32,449 bases of DNA from CAZVGZ01 sp964627605 (lineage in GTDB: Bacteria > Latescibacterota > MWCZ01 > CAZVGZ01), in NCBI GenBank assembly GCA_964627605.1, contig CAZVGZ010000037.1, positions 1-32,449 of the forward strand, in the 5' to 3' direction. Positions 24,555 to 32,449 of this stretch are shown here, piece after piece. Made by a program: the position numbers and the translations under genes. Numbering within the stretch: position 1 is the stretch's first letter; each line of letters starts with the position of its first letter. The notes beneath the pieces are model-generated. The model was not told where the DNA came from. It saw only the letters and a program-made list of their open reading frames with translations, and ran no database searches.

Positions 24555-25304
24555 ATGATCCCTCCAGAGCAGATCAAAGCGGTCCTGTTTGACTTCGGTG
24601 GAACATTGGGCTACGACATGGAAAACTACGCCCAGGGCTTTGCCCATATGACCACCGCCGCTGGATATCCGATCGACGCCATGGGCTATCACGAGGCCAG
24701 CGAAGCAGCCAAACAGGAGCTTCCAGAGGCTCCGAGGGATTTGGAATCGTGGCGACTCTGGAGAAACACCTATCACCGCGGAGTATTGAGTCAGATAGGT
24801 GTGCCAGATGAGAGACTGGACGAGATGATGAAGATGATGACCGCGAGATTCCGTTACTACTCCCGCCCAGCCAACTATCCAGAAACGCATTTTGTACTGC
24901 GGTGCCTTAACTGGGCTAGCTATACCGTCGGCGTAATCTCCAACATCGCCCCAGCTCTGCCTGACGCGCTTGAGGAGCTGGACCTGCAAAAACACCTCAA
25001 GTTCGCTATTGCGTCGGACACGTTTGGGGCGCAGAAGCCTGACATCAGCATTTTTCAGGAGGGCGTGCGCCTTGCTGGAGAGCCTGCCGAGGCGTGTATG
25101 TATGTTGGCGACAGCGTGGAAGCAGACGTTGAGGGGTCGATGCAACTTGGAATGCAGCCGGTGCTCATCGATCGCGACGACCTTCACAAAGAACGAGACG
25201 GTGTGCTCAGAGTTACCAATTTGGTGGAGATACTCGACTGGCTCGGTGTTGATTCCAGTTCACACCCCAGATTGCATGACCACGCGCCAAGCAGACCGTC
25301 CTAA
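24555..25304 (+). CDS. HAD-superfamily hydrolase
   Basis: This 249-residue haloacid-dehalogenase-fold hydrolase is probably a small-molecule phosphatase. Motif I is AVLFDFGGTL with nucleophile D13; the second Asp of DxD is Gly (G15), as in many HAD members with the DFGGT variant. Motif II is VISN (S129), motif III is K161 in GAQKPDISIF, and motif IV is YVGDSVEADV (D186, D191). A helical cap spans about residues 20-115. No clear ribosome site precedes the ATG. Its C-terminal tail is rich in His, Ser and Pro. It converges on the sulfatase gene with 75 bp between stops. Confidence 0.88.
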   Translation: MIPPEQIKAVLFDFGGTLGYDMENYAQGFAHMTTAAGYPIDAMGYHEASEAAKQELPEAPRDLESWRLWRNTYHRGVLSQIGVPDERLDEMMKMMTARFRYYSRPANYPETHFVLRCLNWASYTVGVISNIAPALPDALEELDLQKHLKFAIASDTFGAQKPDISIFQEGVRLAGEPAEACMYVGDSVEADVEGSMQLGMQPVLIDRDDLHKERDGVLRVTNLVEILDWLGVDSSSHPRLHDHAPSRPS

Positions 25305-25379
25305 CAGACCTGATGCTGCGATCCGAACCCAATGGCGACGCGGCCATAAGCCTATCGCCCCTATTAGAATCTGCGAATC

Positions 25380-26711
25380 CTAGACTTCCGGCATTCTGAA
25401 CTGATCGTCAGTATCGGCAATCCATCTCGACAGCCTGTCGTGGAGTTGCCGCTTTTCGGATCGGTACTGTCCTGAAAAAGCCCCGTTGACGAGTTCAAAA
25501 GGGTCTTCATTCAGATTGTGGAGCGTCCATGGTCCGCCCTCGGTGACTGTGTATTTCCAGCCGTCGGTTGTGGTCACCCCGCGCCACGGGTGGGTCGCAC
25601 AGTCAAGATAGCCTGGCCCTGAAGGCAGTTGAAGAAAAGCGGAGTCCGGAAATTTCCTGGAGTCTCGCCCTTTGACCCGCAACCCAGAATAGTCGGTGCC
25701 CATCATCCAGTCTGGCGGTTCGATGCCGCAAAGGCCAAGAGACGTCGGGGCGATATCGACATGGTTTACAGGTTGATTGGACTTTCCGCCAAAGTTCTCG
25801 TACCGGGGAACATGCCCGCCGACTATGAACGGTATTCTGATCGACTCCACATAGGGTGTTGTCTTGCCCCAGTGTCCGTGGGAACCCAACATGGCGCCAT
25901 GATCCGAGAAAAACACGATGTGGGTGTCGTGTGACATCTCGGCCTCCTCCAGCGCAGTGCGAATACGCCCCAGATTCCAGTCGAGGTTTTCGATCATGGC
26001 GTAGTAGCCTGCGAGCTTCTGGCGGGCGGTCTCCTCAACGCGGGGAATGTTGGGCACGTTTGCTCTAAGAGTCACGCCTCCAGGGGTGTGGCGCTGCATC
26101 CACTCAGGTGGCGCGACATAGGGGATGTGTGGCGGCTGCACTGACAGCGCGCCGAAAAACGGCTGTTCCGGGTCCTGCCCGCGCTGTTTGATATAGGTGA
26201 TAAAAAGATCGGTAAGCGCGTCGGTCTCGTAGCTTGGCAGACGCTCGTGAAAAGCTCCACCATCCTCGCCGCCGTGGACCCAACAGTCCCACTGGCTATT
26301 ATTGTTTTCGTAGCCGATCCATTCGTCAAACCCGCCGCGCCTGTGTGGTGGAACGATGTGCATGGCGGCTCTGCCGCCGGTCCGCTCCCTGAAGCCATCA
26401 AGGTGCCATTTGCCGATATAGGTTGTCAGATAGCCAGAATCCTTAAACGCATGTGCAACAGTCTTCTGATCCTCGTGGAGAGCGTCCTCATGTCCTGGAA
26501 CACATAGATGGGGATATAGCCCAGTGAGCAGCGATCCGCGAAATGGGCAGCAGAGCGGCGTCCCTGCGACGGCGTTGGGGAAATTGAGCCCTTCAGAGGC
26601 CAAACGATCTATGTTTGGTGTGTTGACGTTGGGGTCTCCGCTGCACCCAAGAGCCTGCCCTCGGTGCTGATCGCCAAATATCCAGATCAGATTCGGTTTT
26701 TTTTCGATCAC
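25380..26711 (-). CDS. sulfatase (Cys-type, formylglycine-dependent)
   Basis: This 443-residue arylsulfatase-family enzyme has the N-terminal strand NLIWIFGDQHRGQALG with its metal ligand Asp. The maturation motif is C54-C-P-F-R58 followed by GSLLTG, fitting C-x-P-x-R-x4-T-G, so C54 would become formylglycine. The second metal region is VFFSDHGAMLGSHGHWGK. The start is GTG at 26711 with AGGAGG at 26716-26721. No signal peptide is visible, so it is probably cytoplasmic or needs another route. A formylglycine-generating enzyme is not in the window. It lies 97 bp downstream of fdhA on the same strand and may be transcribed with it, though no functional link is obvious. Confidence 0.93.
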   Translation of the reverse strand: MIEKKPNLIWIFGDQHRGQALGCSGDPNVNTPNIDRLASEGLNFPNAVAGTPLCCPFRGSLLTGLYPHLCVPGHEDALHEDQKTVAHAFKDSGYLTTYIGKWHLDGFRERTGGRAAMHIVPPHRRGGFDEWIGYENNNSQWDCWVHGGEDGGAFHERLPSYETDALTDLFITYIKQRGQDPEQPFFGALSVQPPHIPYVAPPEWMQRHTPGGVTLRANVPNIPRVEETARQKLAGYYAMIENLDWNLGRIRTALEEAEMSHDTHIVFFSDHGAMLGSHGHWGKTTPYVESIRIPFIVGGHVPRYENFGGKSNQPVNHVDIAPTSLGLCGIEPPDWMMGTDYSGLRVKGRDSRKFPDSAFLQLPSGPGYLDCATHPWRGVTTTDGWKYTVTEGGPWTLHNLNEDPFELVNGAFSGQYRSEKRQLHDRLSRWIADTDDQFRMPEV

Positions 26712-26808
26712 CGTTCCTCCTGTCAGCGGTCTATGTCTCTCGAATGTTGGAATTGATGTGCAGCCGTGGTGTTGTTACGGCAGGTCGATCACTGTCAAAA
26801 CTGGCTAC

Positions 26809-29514
26809 CTATACCGGTTTGAGGCTCACCGCACAAACTTTGTATTCTGCCGTGCCGGTGACGCTGTCGCCAGCTTCGGTGGTAAGCAGATTCGCCCGTG
26901 ATTCGGAGAAATGAAACGGCATCCAGACGCAACCGGGCCTGACGCGCCGCCCTATTCTCGCCTCTGCGGTTACTTCACCGCGCCGCGAGGAGACGATGAC
27001 AGATTGCGATTCGGAAATGTCAAAGCGCCTGGCATCTTTTGGATGTATCTCAACAAAATTCCGTCCGTCTTTATCCACCGTACCAGAGTCCCTTTTTGTC
27101 TGCGTGGCTGAGTTGTAATGATACAGCGTGCGGCCCGTAGAAAGCACTAATGGATATTCGCTGTCAGGGCTCTCCTCGCTGGGCCGGTAGTCCACCGGTG
27201 TAAAAACAGCCGTTCCAGCAATAGGGCAATCGACATGGAGCGTCGCGGTGCCTGGATGGTCGTCGAACGGGCACGGCCACTGTAAACCGCCCTCTGTCTC
27301 GATCCGCTCATGCGAGATCCCTGAAAACCTGGGCACCAGCGAGACATACTCCGCGTAGATGTCCGATGGGCGCTCGTAGTGCGGCATGGGGTAGCCCACA
27401 GCGCGGGCCAGATCACTGAGAATCTGCCAATCCGGCCTTGCGTTGCCAGGGGGCTCCACGGCTTTGCGCACGCGTTGGACCCGGCGATCGCTATTTGTGA
27501 ATACGCCGTCTTTTTCGGCAAAACAGGCCGCTGGGAGAATCACGTCGGCGAATCTGATGGTCTCGTTTGGCAGTATGTCCTGGCATACCAGAAACTCACA
27601 CTTGTTAAGCGCTTCTTCGACGGTGGACGCGTTCGGTTCTGAGATGACCAGGTCCTCACCCATGACGAACAGCCCTTTAAGCTTCCCGTTTTTCAACGAG
27701 TGCATCATCTCATTTAAGTTGAGACCTGGCTGGTGAGGTATATCAACACCCCACGCCTCTTCGAACCGCTTTCTGCTCCGGTCGTCATCAACGCGATGAT
27801 AACCCGGCAGAAAGACCGGCGATGCACCGGCGTCGTTTGCCCCCTGAACATTGTTCTGCCCCCTGAGCGGGTTCAATCCCGCTGAGCGAACTCCCAGATG
27901 ACCGGTCATCAGGACCAGATTGGAGAGAGCATAGACGTTGTCTGTGCCGTGGGTGTGTTCGGTGATGCCAAGTGTGTAGTAGATGCCAGCTTTGCGTGTG
28001 GTGGAGTAGCTTCTCGCCGCACTTCGGATGTCACCAGCAGCAACACCGGTGATTTTTTCGGCTCTTTCGGGAGTGTACTTGGAGACTGCATCTACTACCG
28101 AATCAAACCCTGTCGTGTGGGTGTCGATATACTCATGGTCCACCAGGTTTTCATTCACGATCACGTTCGCCAAAGCGTTGAGCAGCCAGACATCGGTGCC
28201 GGGTCTTAGCTGAAGGTGCTGATCGGCTATCTCGGTCAGCCATATTTTCCGAGGGTCGGCGACAATAAGTCTCGCTCCCCGCCTAACAGCTCGCTTCATC
28301 TGCATCGCGATGATTGGATGGGCTTCGGTGGTGTTGGAGCCGATCACAAACAGCAGGTCAGCGTTTTGTATCTCGTCAATGGAGTTGGTCATCGCCCCTG
28401 CTCCGAAGGTCGTCACCAGACCGGCGACGGTAGGGGCGTGTCAAGTGGCGGCACACTGATGGCAGTTGTTGGTGCCAAACGCCGCCCTGGCGAGTTTTTG
28501 GGCCAGGTAGTTCTCTTCAGAGGTGCAGCGGCTTGATGAGATCACCCCCAACGCGTCGGCACCGTGGCGGCGTTTTACGTCCATCAGCCCTTTGGCTGCT
28601 GCTTCAATGGCCTGTTGCCATGTCACCGGCCTTAGCTGACCATCATCGCCTCTCACCATGGGTTCGGTCAAACGATCTTCGTGGTCTATGAAGTCAAAAG
28701 CGAATCGACCCTTGACGCACAGATTGCCGTCGTTGAGAGTCTCTCCAGCAGGTGGGGAGCTCACCTTAACGACGTGATTGTCAGCAACACAGAGGTCCAT
28801 CTGGCACCCGACGCCACAGTAGTTGCAGGTCGTTCGGACTTTTTGAAGCATCTCGTCAGTCATGCCCGCCGGAGTCTTCTTCTCGGTCATCGCGCCTGTG
28901 GGACATGTGTCTATACATCCGCCACACAGCTCGCACGTAGTTTCCAAAAGTCCTCGATCGACCGCTGTGGTCACAGTGGTATTCGATCCCCGACCAGCCA
29001 TGGCGATAGCGTTTACCCCTTCGACATCGCTGCAATACCGAGTGCATCTCGAACAGCTGATGCACAGTTCGGGATCAAAGTCTATGTAGGGGTTGCTGTC
29101 GTTCGGTCGTCCAACTCTGGGCGATTCCACGGGCTCTAGCACCGGTAGATCGTAACCAAGGGCAAGACTCTTGAGATCGCTCCCGCTTCCTCGCGCCAAA
29201 GGAGCGCCAGATTCATCGACTCTGTGGTCTGAGAGATAGAGAGCAAGAAGCATTTTGCGGTGTCGTTCTATCCGGTCGGACGTGGTGGTGACCTCCAAAC
29301 CTGGAACGGCTTTCCAACTGCACGCAGGTTGGAGGCGACGCTCACCCTCAATCTCCACCAGACACATCCTGCATGAACCAGCTGGCTCCAGCCTGGGATC
29401 GTGGCACAGAGTAGGGATCTCTATCCCAGCACGCCTGGAGACATCCAAGACCGTCTCCCCTGGTGTGGTCTCAAAGAGACGTTTATCTATCGTTATATCA
29501 AACGGGGTCGTCAT
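26809..29514 (-). CDS. fdhA: formate dehydrogenase catalytic subunit, selenocysteine-containing
   Basis: This is a 901-residue NAD-linked Mo/W-bisPGD formate dehydrogenase alpha subunit, read through TGA 28443-28441 as Sec358. Domains run: N-terminal [2Fe-2S] (C37, C48, C51, C65), two [4Fe-4S] sites (C151/154/157/161; C194/197/200/204), molybdopterin [4Fe-4S] (C230, C233, C237, C266), the catalytic molybdopterin domains and a C-terminal dinucleotide domain. Around the TGA the protein reads CHQCAAT-U-HAPTVAGLVTTFGAGAMTN, the active-site motif in which Sec (or Cys) precedes His. A SECIS hairpin follows. The NuoG-like His-Cys3 cluster is absent (SDHRVDESGAPLARG, 96-109). The start is 4 bp after the nuoEF-type stop. 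Standard gene calling would split it at 28441. Confidence 0.93.
28411..28443 (-). promoter_or_regulatory. selenocysteine UGA codon and bacterial SECIS hairpin
   Basis: On the minus strand, UGA is at 28443-28441. After 11 nt, CGUCGCC (28429-28423) pairs with GGUGACG (28417-28411) in a 7-bp stem (one G-U) closing a GGUCU loop (28422-28418). E. coli fdhF has the same 11-nt spacing and a GGUCU in its SelB-binding loop. The hairpin lies inside the coding sequence, as bacterial SECIS elements do. Confidence 0.9.
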
Positions 29515-29518
29515 ATAT

Positions 29519-31048
29519 CTATCTTTTTTGCGCGTTTCGCAGTTTGAATGCATTGGGGAAATAGTTTCGTGCGCTCTCAAGTGGTTTTGCAGCAGCCATC
29601 CCCAAGCCACATATTGAGGCCTGCTCCATCTCCCAAGCCACATCGTCGACGTGGTCCAGCGCGCCCGGATCGCCTGTGGAGAGATACTGGTCTAACTGCC
29701 TGTACAGGTATCGCGTCCCGATGCGGCATGGAGCGCACTGTCCGCAACTCTCATCCTCGAAAAACTTCGATTGCCACAGCGCCGCTTCGGCTATGTCCAC
29801 TGTGTTGTTGAGAACAACTACGCCAGCGCTGCCAAGCATTGAGCCTGCCTGCGCTAGATTCGTGTAATCGAGCGGCCTTCGTCGCTCTGATATCGGGAAA
29901 AAGCCCGACGAAGCGCCGCCAGGGCTAAAAACCATCGGCTCGCCGTCGTATCCGCCAGCTACTTCAACAAGCTCATCCAGACACACGCCCAGAGGCATTT
30001 CGTACACGCCTGGGGTTTTTACGTGACCAGACGCGCAGTAGAGTTTGGTGCCCGCCTCAGTGAGCCCTTTGGCATAAAACTGCGCACCGCCGCCAAGAAC
30101 GATGTTCGGGATGCAGGAAATCGTCTCTACATTGTGAATCAACGTGGGCTTTCCACGAAACCCCGATTCGGTTGGGTACGGCGGCTTGAGCCGAGGAATA
30201 CCGCGCTTACCTTCCAGCGATTCGAGCAGAGCCGTCTCTTCGCCGCAGATATATGCGCCATGCCCGCGCACTATGCGCAATGATAGCCCGTTTAGGAACG
30301 GCGGATTCGAACTGATGACCGATTGCAGCTTCGTCGCTGCGGCTTGGTACTCGCCGCGAATGTATAGATACACCGCCGTCGTCTCGATTACCTCAGCAGC
30401 TATCGCCAACCCCTCAAGCAGCAGATTGGGTCGCCTGAGCATCAGTTCGCGGTCTTTGAACGTCCCAGGCTCGCCCTCATCGGCGTTTAGAACCAGATAC
30501 CGCTCGGTTTCAGGTTGATCGATCACCGCCTGCCATTTGGCACAGGCGGGAAAACCCGCACCACCGCGTCCCTGAAGCCCGGATTTTTCCAGTTCGCCGA
30601 TTAGGTCATTGGGACCCATCTCACGAGCACGCTCAAGAGCTTCACCTGCATGGCTATCATCGCCTGCGAGATTCATTGGAAGCTGTGGATTGTTGGGCAC
30701 TACACCCCAGGTACTGGAGGTGGGTAAGTGGTTTGGATCACCAGCCAGGTGGGCTGCTGGGGCTTGATCGCACAGTCCAAGGCAGCTTACGCTTTCTATT
30801 TCGTCACCTTTTTGGTTGAAGCTCAAAGAGAGTGAATCGGCTCCGGCGATCTTGCACGACAGCCCCTGACAAACTCCGGTGCGCGATCCCTCAGAGCGCA
30901 GTTGTCCATAGAAAGTACCCGCTGCCCAAACGTCCGCTTCAGGCACTCCAGTCTTCTTTGATACGCTCTCAGCCGCTTGAGCTGTGAGGCCACCTTCCTC
31001 TTCAAACAGCTCTAGAACAGACTCCTGTTTCGCGTTTTTTCTCTGCAT
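29519..31048 (-). CDS. NuoE-NuoF fusion, NAD/FMN subunit of formate dehydrogenase
   Basis: This 509-residue diaphorase-type subunit passes electrons from formate dehydrogenase to NAD. Residues 1-100 are a thioredoxin-like NuoE module binding [2Fe-2S] through C60, C65, C89 and C93 (CQGLSC, CLGLC). Residues from about 130 form NuoF: GRGGAGFPACAKW (160-172) of the FMN/NAD site, NADEGEPGTFKDRE, and the [4Fe-4S] ligands SCGQCAPC (C435, C438, C441) plus C480. In complex I these are separate proteins; here they are joined, as in several soluble NAD-dependent formate dehydrogenases and hydrogenases. The gene begins 4 bp after fdhD and ends 4 bp before fdhA. Confidence 0.93.
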   Translation of the reverse strand: MQRKNAKQESVLELFEEEGGLTAQAAESVSKKTGVPEADVWAAGTFYGQLRSEGSRTGVCQGLSCKIAGADSLSLSFNQKGDEIESVSCLGLCDQAPAAHLAGDPNHLPTSSTWGVVPNNPQLPMNLAGDDSHAGEALERAREMGPNDLIGELEKSGLQGRGGAGFPACAKWQAVIDQPETERYLVLNADEGEPGTFKDRELMLRRPNLLLEGLAIAAEVIETTAVYLYIRGEYQAAATKLQSVISSNPPFLNGLSLRIVRGHGAYICGEETALLESLEGKRGIPRLKPPYPTESGFRGKPTLIHNVETISCIPNIVLGGGAQFYAKGLTEAGTKLYCASGHVKTPGVYEMPLGVCLDELVEVAGGYDGEPMVFSPGGASSGFFPISERRRPLDYTNLAQAGSMLGSAGVVVLNNTVDIAEAALWQSKFFEDESCGQCAPCRIGTRYLYRQLDQYLSTGDPGALDHVDDVAWEMEQASICGLGMAAAKPLESARNYFPNAFKLRNAQKR

Positions 31049-31052
31049 CTAT

Positions 31053-31949
31053 CTATCTTACCTCAACGCGTTCGGCGGACGAATAGATATTAAACCTGTC
31101 ACCAGTAACAAAACCTATCAGCGTCATCCCCCACTCGTCAGCCAACTCAACAGCCAAACTCGACGGTGCCCCAACAGACGCAACAACTGGGACGCCTGCG
31201 GCGCGGGCTTTGTGGATGATCTCAAAACTCGTGCGCCCACTGACCATCAAGACTCTGTAGCTGAGCGGGATTGCTTCTAAGCTTAGCTGAGAACCGACGA
31301 TCTTGTCCACAGCGTTATGCCTGCCGATGTCCTCTGCCGCGATTATGATCTCACCCTCGGCGGAGAACAGCCCAGCGGCGTGCACCCCACCTGTGGCACC
31401 GAACAGCGGCTGCGACTCAGCTAGTGCAATCGGCATTTTTTTTATTGTGGCTGGTTCTACCAGCGAAGTGGCTCGAGCCAGCGGCTCGTCTTCAGGGGGT
31501 TTGACGCCAGCGAGGGTGGTTTTGCCGCAGATGCCACAACTGGAGGCAGCGATGAAGCTGCGCTGCACTCTCGCATCGTCGAGTTCGACCTCTGGCTTTA
31601 GTTCTACGGTGGCGATGTTTGGCTGGCTGCCACCTCCGCCTCCGATCTCAACCTGCGTGACCTCCCCAGCGGCACCGATGATCCCCTCTGTGAACAAAAA
31701 CCCCATCACCAGATCCTGATCGTGCCCTGGCGTTCGCATTGTCACAGAGACCGAGCGATGTCGACGGGCGTATGTCGAACCATAGCCGACTCTGATCTCC
31801 AGCGGCTCCTCTATCGCCACCACATCCTTTTTTAAAAAAACATCACTCCCGTCGACCGCGTGTACGCCGATGCGAGCGGTTCTCCGGTCAGTTCGGTCAC
31901 TGCTCTCAACCGTTCTTCCCGGTGTGGGGATTTTCATGTCGTCTATCAT
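31053..31949 (-). CDS. fdhD: formate dehydrogenase accessory sulfurtransferase FdhD
   Basis: This 298-residue protein delivers sulfur from the cysteine desulfurase to the bis-molybdopterin cofactor before it enters formate dehydrogenase. The catalytic pair C138-x2-C141 is in ASSCGICGKT; other FdhD motifs are EEPLEIRV, RTPGHDQDLVMGFLFTEG, GGVHAAGLF, EDIGRHNAVDK and VSGRTSFEI. An in-frame ATG four codons later is an alternative start. It is the first gene of the fdhD, nuoEF-type, fdhA operon, so the maturation factor is made with its client. The promoter should lie in the 31950-32449 region. Confidence 0.95.
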   Translation of the reverse strand: MIDDMKIPTPGRTVESSDRTDRRTARIGVHAVDGSDVFLKKDVVAIEEPLEIRVGYGSTYARRHRSVSVTMRTPGHDQDLVMGFLFTEGIIGAAGEVTQVEIGGGGGSQPNIATVELKPEVELDDARVQRSFIAASSCGICGKTTLAGVKPPEDEPLARATSLVEPATIKKMPIALAESQPLFGATGGVHAAGLFSAEGEIIIAAEDIGRHNAVDKIVGSQLSLEAIPLSYRVLMVSGRTSFEIIHKARAAGVPVVASVGAPSSLAVELADEWGMTLIGFVTGDRFNIYSSAERVEVR

Positions 31950-32449
31950 CGCACTGCGAAAATACCACTTCTGCTGCTAACGTCACAACTGTGCGCCGGT
32001 CACGAATCGCGATCTATCATCTAGACAGCGACAATATAGGCAGCGCTATCATGCCCCTGCACCTGCGAGCACATGACAGAGAGTTATGTTTAGCCCCATA
32101 TATGGCAACGAACCACAACAAGTGACATCACTGAAACACAAGTATATACAATATGTTATAGATGCTTGACGTGTTGTGGTGTTCTGCCATTTGTGGCTGC
32201 TATTTGTGGCGAAATGTGCCATGAGTGTGCCACGAAGCGGCAGTGAGGTTTAGAAGTGAAAAACCCAGCCACTCCGGATATCTGTCATTTCGATATACGC
32301 GGCATCACGGTACAAAAGGTACAAAACTGCGCGAGAATCCATACACAGTGCAGCAGCTCGGATCAAATCTGGGTCGGCACATGATAAGTCCCTTCCCCCG
32401 CTCTGGATCATTCCGCGCGACAGCTATGATGGCGGCATGACGTCAATTG
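31950..32449. other. gene-free stretch upstream of fdhD
   Basis: These 500 bp hold no gene I can support. Short open frames on the plus strand have no family resemblance. Part of it must carry the fdhD promoter, though no clear -35/-10 pair stands out. It contains a cluster of short repeats at 32189-32233. Confidence 0.6.
32189..32233 (+). repeat. short repeat cluster (ATTTGTGGC x2, TGTGCC x2)
   Basis: ATTTGTGGC occurs at 32189-32197 and 32202-32210 (13-bp period). TGTGCC-N5-TGTGCCAC follows at 32215-32233 (11-bp period). The latter pair also occurs at 12315-12333 on the minus strand, inside the mobile insert. Spacing near one helical turn suggests protein-binding sites, such as integrase arm sites. 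Confidence 0.5.

Noticed and set aside
32225..32440. Plus-strand open frame of 71 codons near the right end.
   Set aside because: It starts inside the repeat cluster, has no ribosome site and unusual composition, and shows no known motif.
1..32449. Reassignment of TGA as a sense codon in this genome.
   Set aside because: TGA terminates many intact genes here, including ATGA and TGATG overlaps, so only the formate dehydrogenase site needs recoding.
1..32449. CRISPR array, rRNA genes or prophage.
   Set aside because: No regularly spaced long direct repeats, no rRNA sequence and no phage structural genes are visible.

Overview
The window reads as a draft metagenomic or single-cell contig (there is a run of ten N inside one gene) from a Gram-negative, uncultivated heterotroph with moderately high GC. 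An Mla-type outer-membrane lipid transport operon argues for a diderm cell. The mix of sulfatase-fold enzymes, a phytanoyl-CoA dioxygenase-like protein, glycoside-hydrolase-like and Gfo/Idh/MocA proteins, plus folate C1 enzymes and formate dehydrogenase, recalls marine or sponge-associated lineages such as Poribacteria or Latescibacteria. That placement is a guess from gene content only.

Positions 1-11879, all plus strand, hold a catabolic gene string: a zinc-type dehydrogenase, a putative glycosyl hydrolase with a trimerisation-like domain, a C45-type Ntn acyltransferase/hydrolase, an unusual AAC(3)-fold protein, a PfkB sugar kinase, a PhyH dioxygenase, a DapA/NanA-family aldolase (with the N gap), a cupin with an in-frame TGA, a zinc-ribbon PD-(D/E)XK nuclease-like protein, a sulfatase-fold hydrolase with Thr at the nucleophile site, and a 3-hydroxyisobutyrate-dehydrogenase-like enzyme. 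Several genes overlap by 4 bp, so translational coupling is likely.

Positions 11930-14044 (minus) hold an unassigned barrel-like gene followed by a metallophosphoesterase pseudogene. The pseudogene has two homopolymer frameshifts and a 422-bp insert flanked by ATATC direct repeats. The insert carries the 3' half of a tRNA-Lys gene, integrase-arm-like repeats and an IS3-family transposase remnant. Positions 14237-16873 (plus) carry a uroporphyrinogen-decarboxylase/MtaA-like methyltransferase, tRNA-Val(GAC), a Gfo/Idh/MocA oxidoreductase and a strong terminator.

Positions 17046-25304 (plus) are more housekeeping-like: rimO, mlaE-mlaF-mlaD, ptsN-like, then a C1 module metV-metF-acsE, a terminator, and a HAD hydrolase. 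Positions 25380-31949 (minus) carry a canonical Cys-type sulfatase and, upstream of it, an fdhD / nuoE-nuoF fusion / fdhA operon. The formate dehydrogenase catalytic subunit is a selenoprotein: two same-frame ORFs are separated by one TGA at the active site, and a hairpin closely resembling the E. coli fdhF SECIS follows it. Together the MtaA-like methyltransferase, AcsE-like methyltransferase, MetF/MetV and NAD-linked formate dehydrogenase suggest handling of methyl groups through tetrahydrofolate to formate and CO2, or the reverse. The last 500 bp hold no convincing gene.
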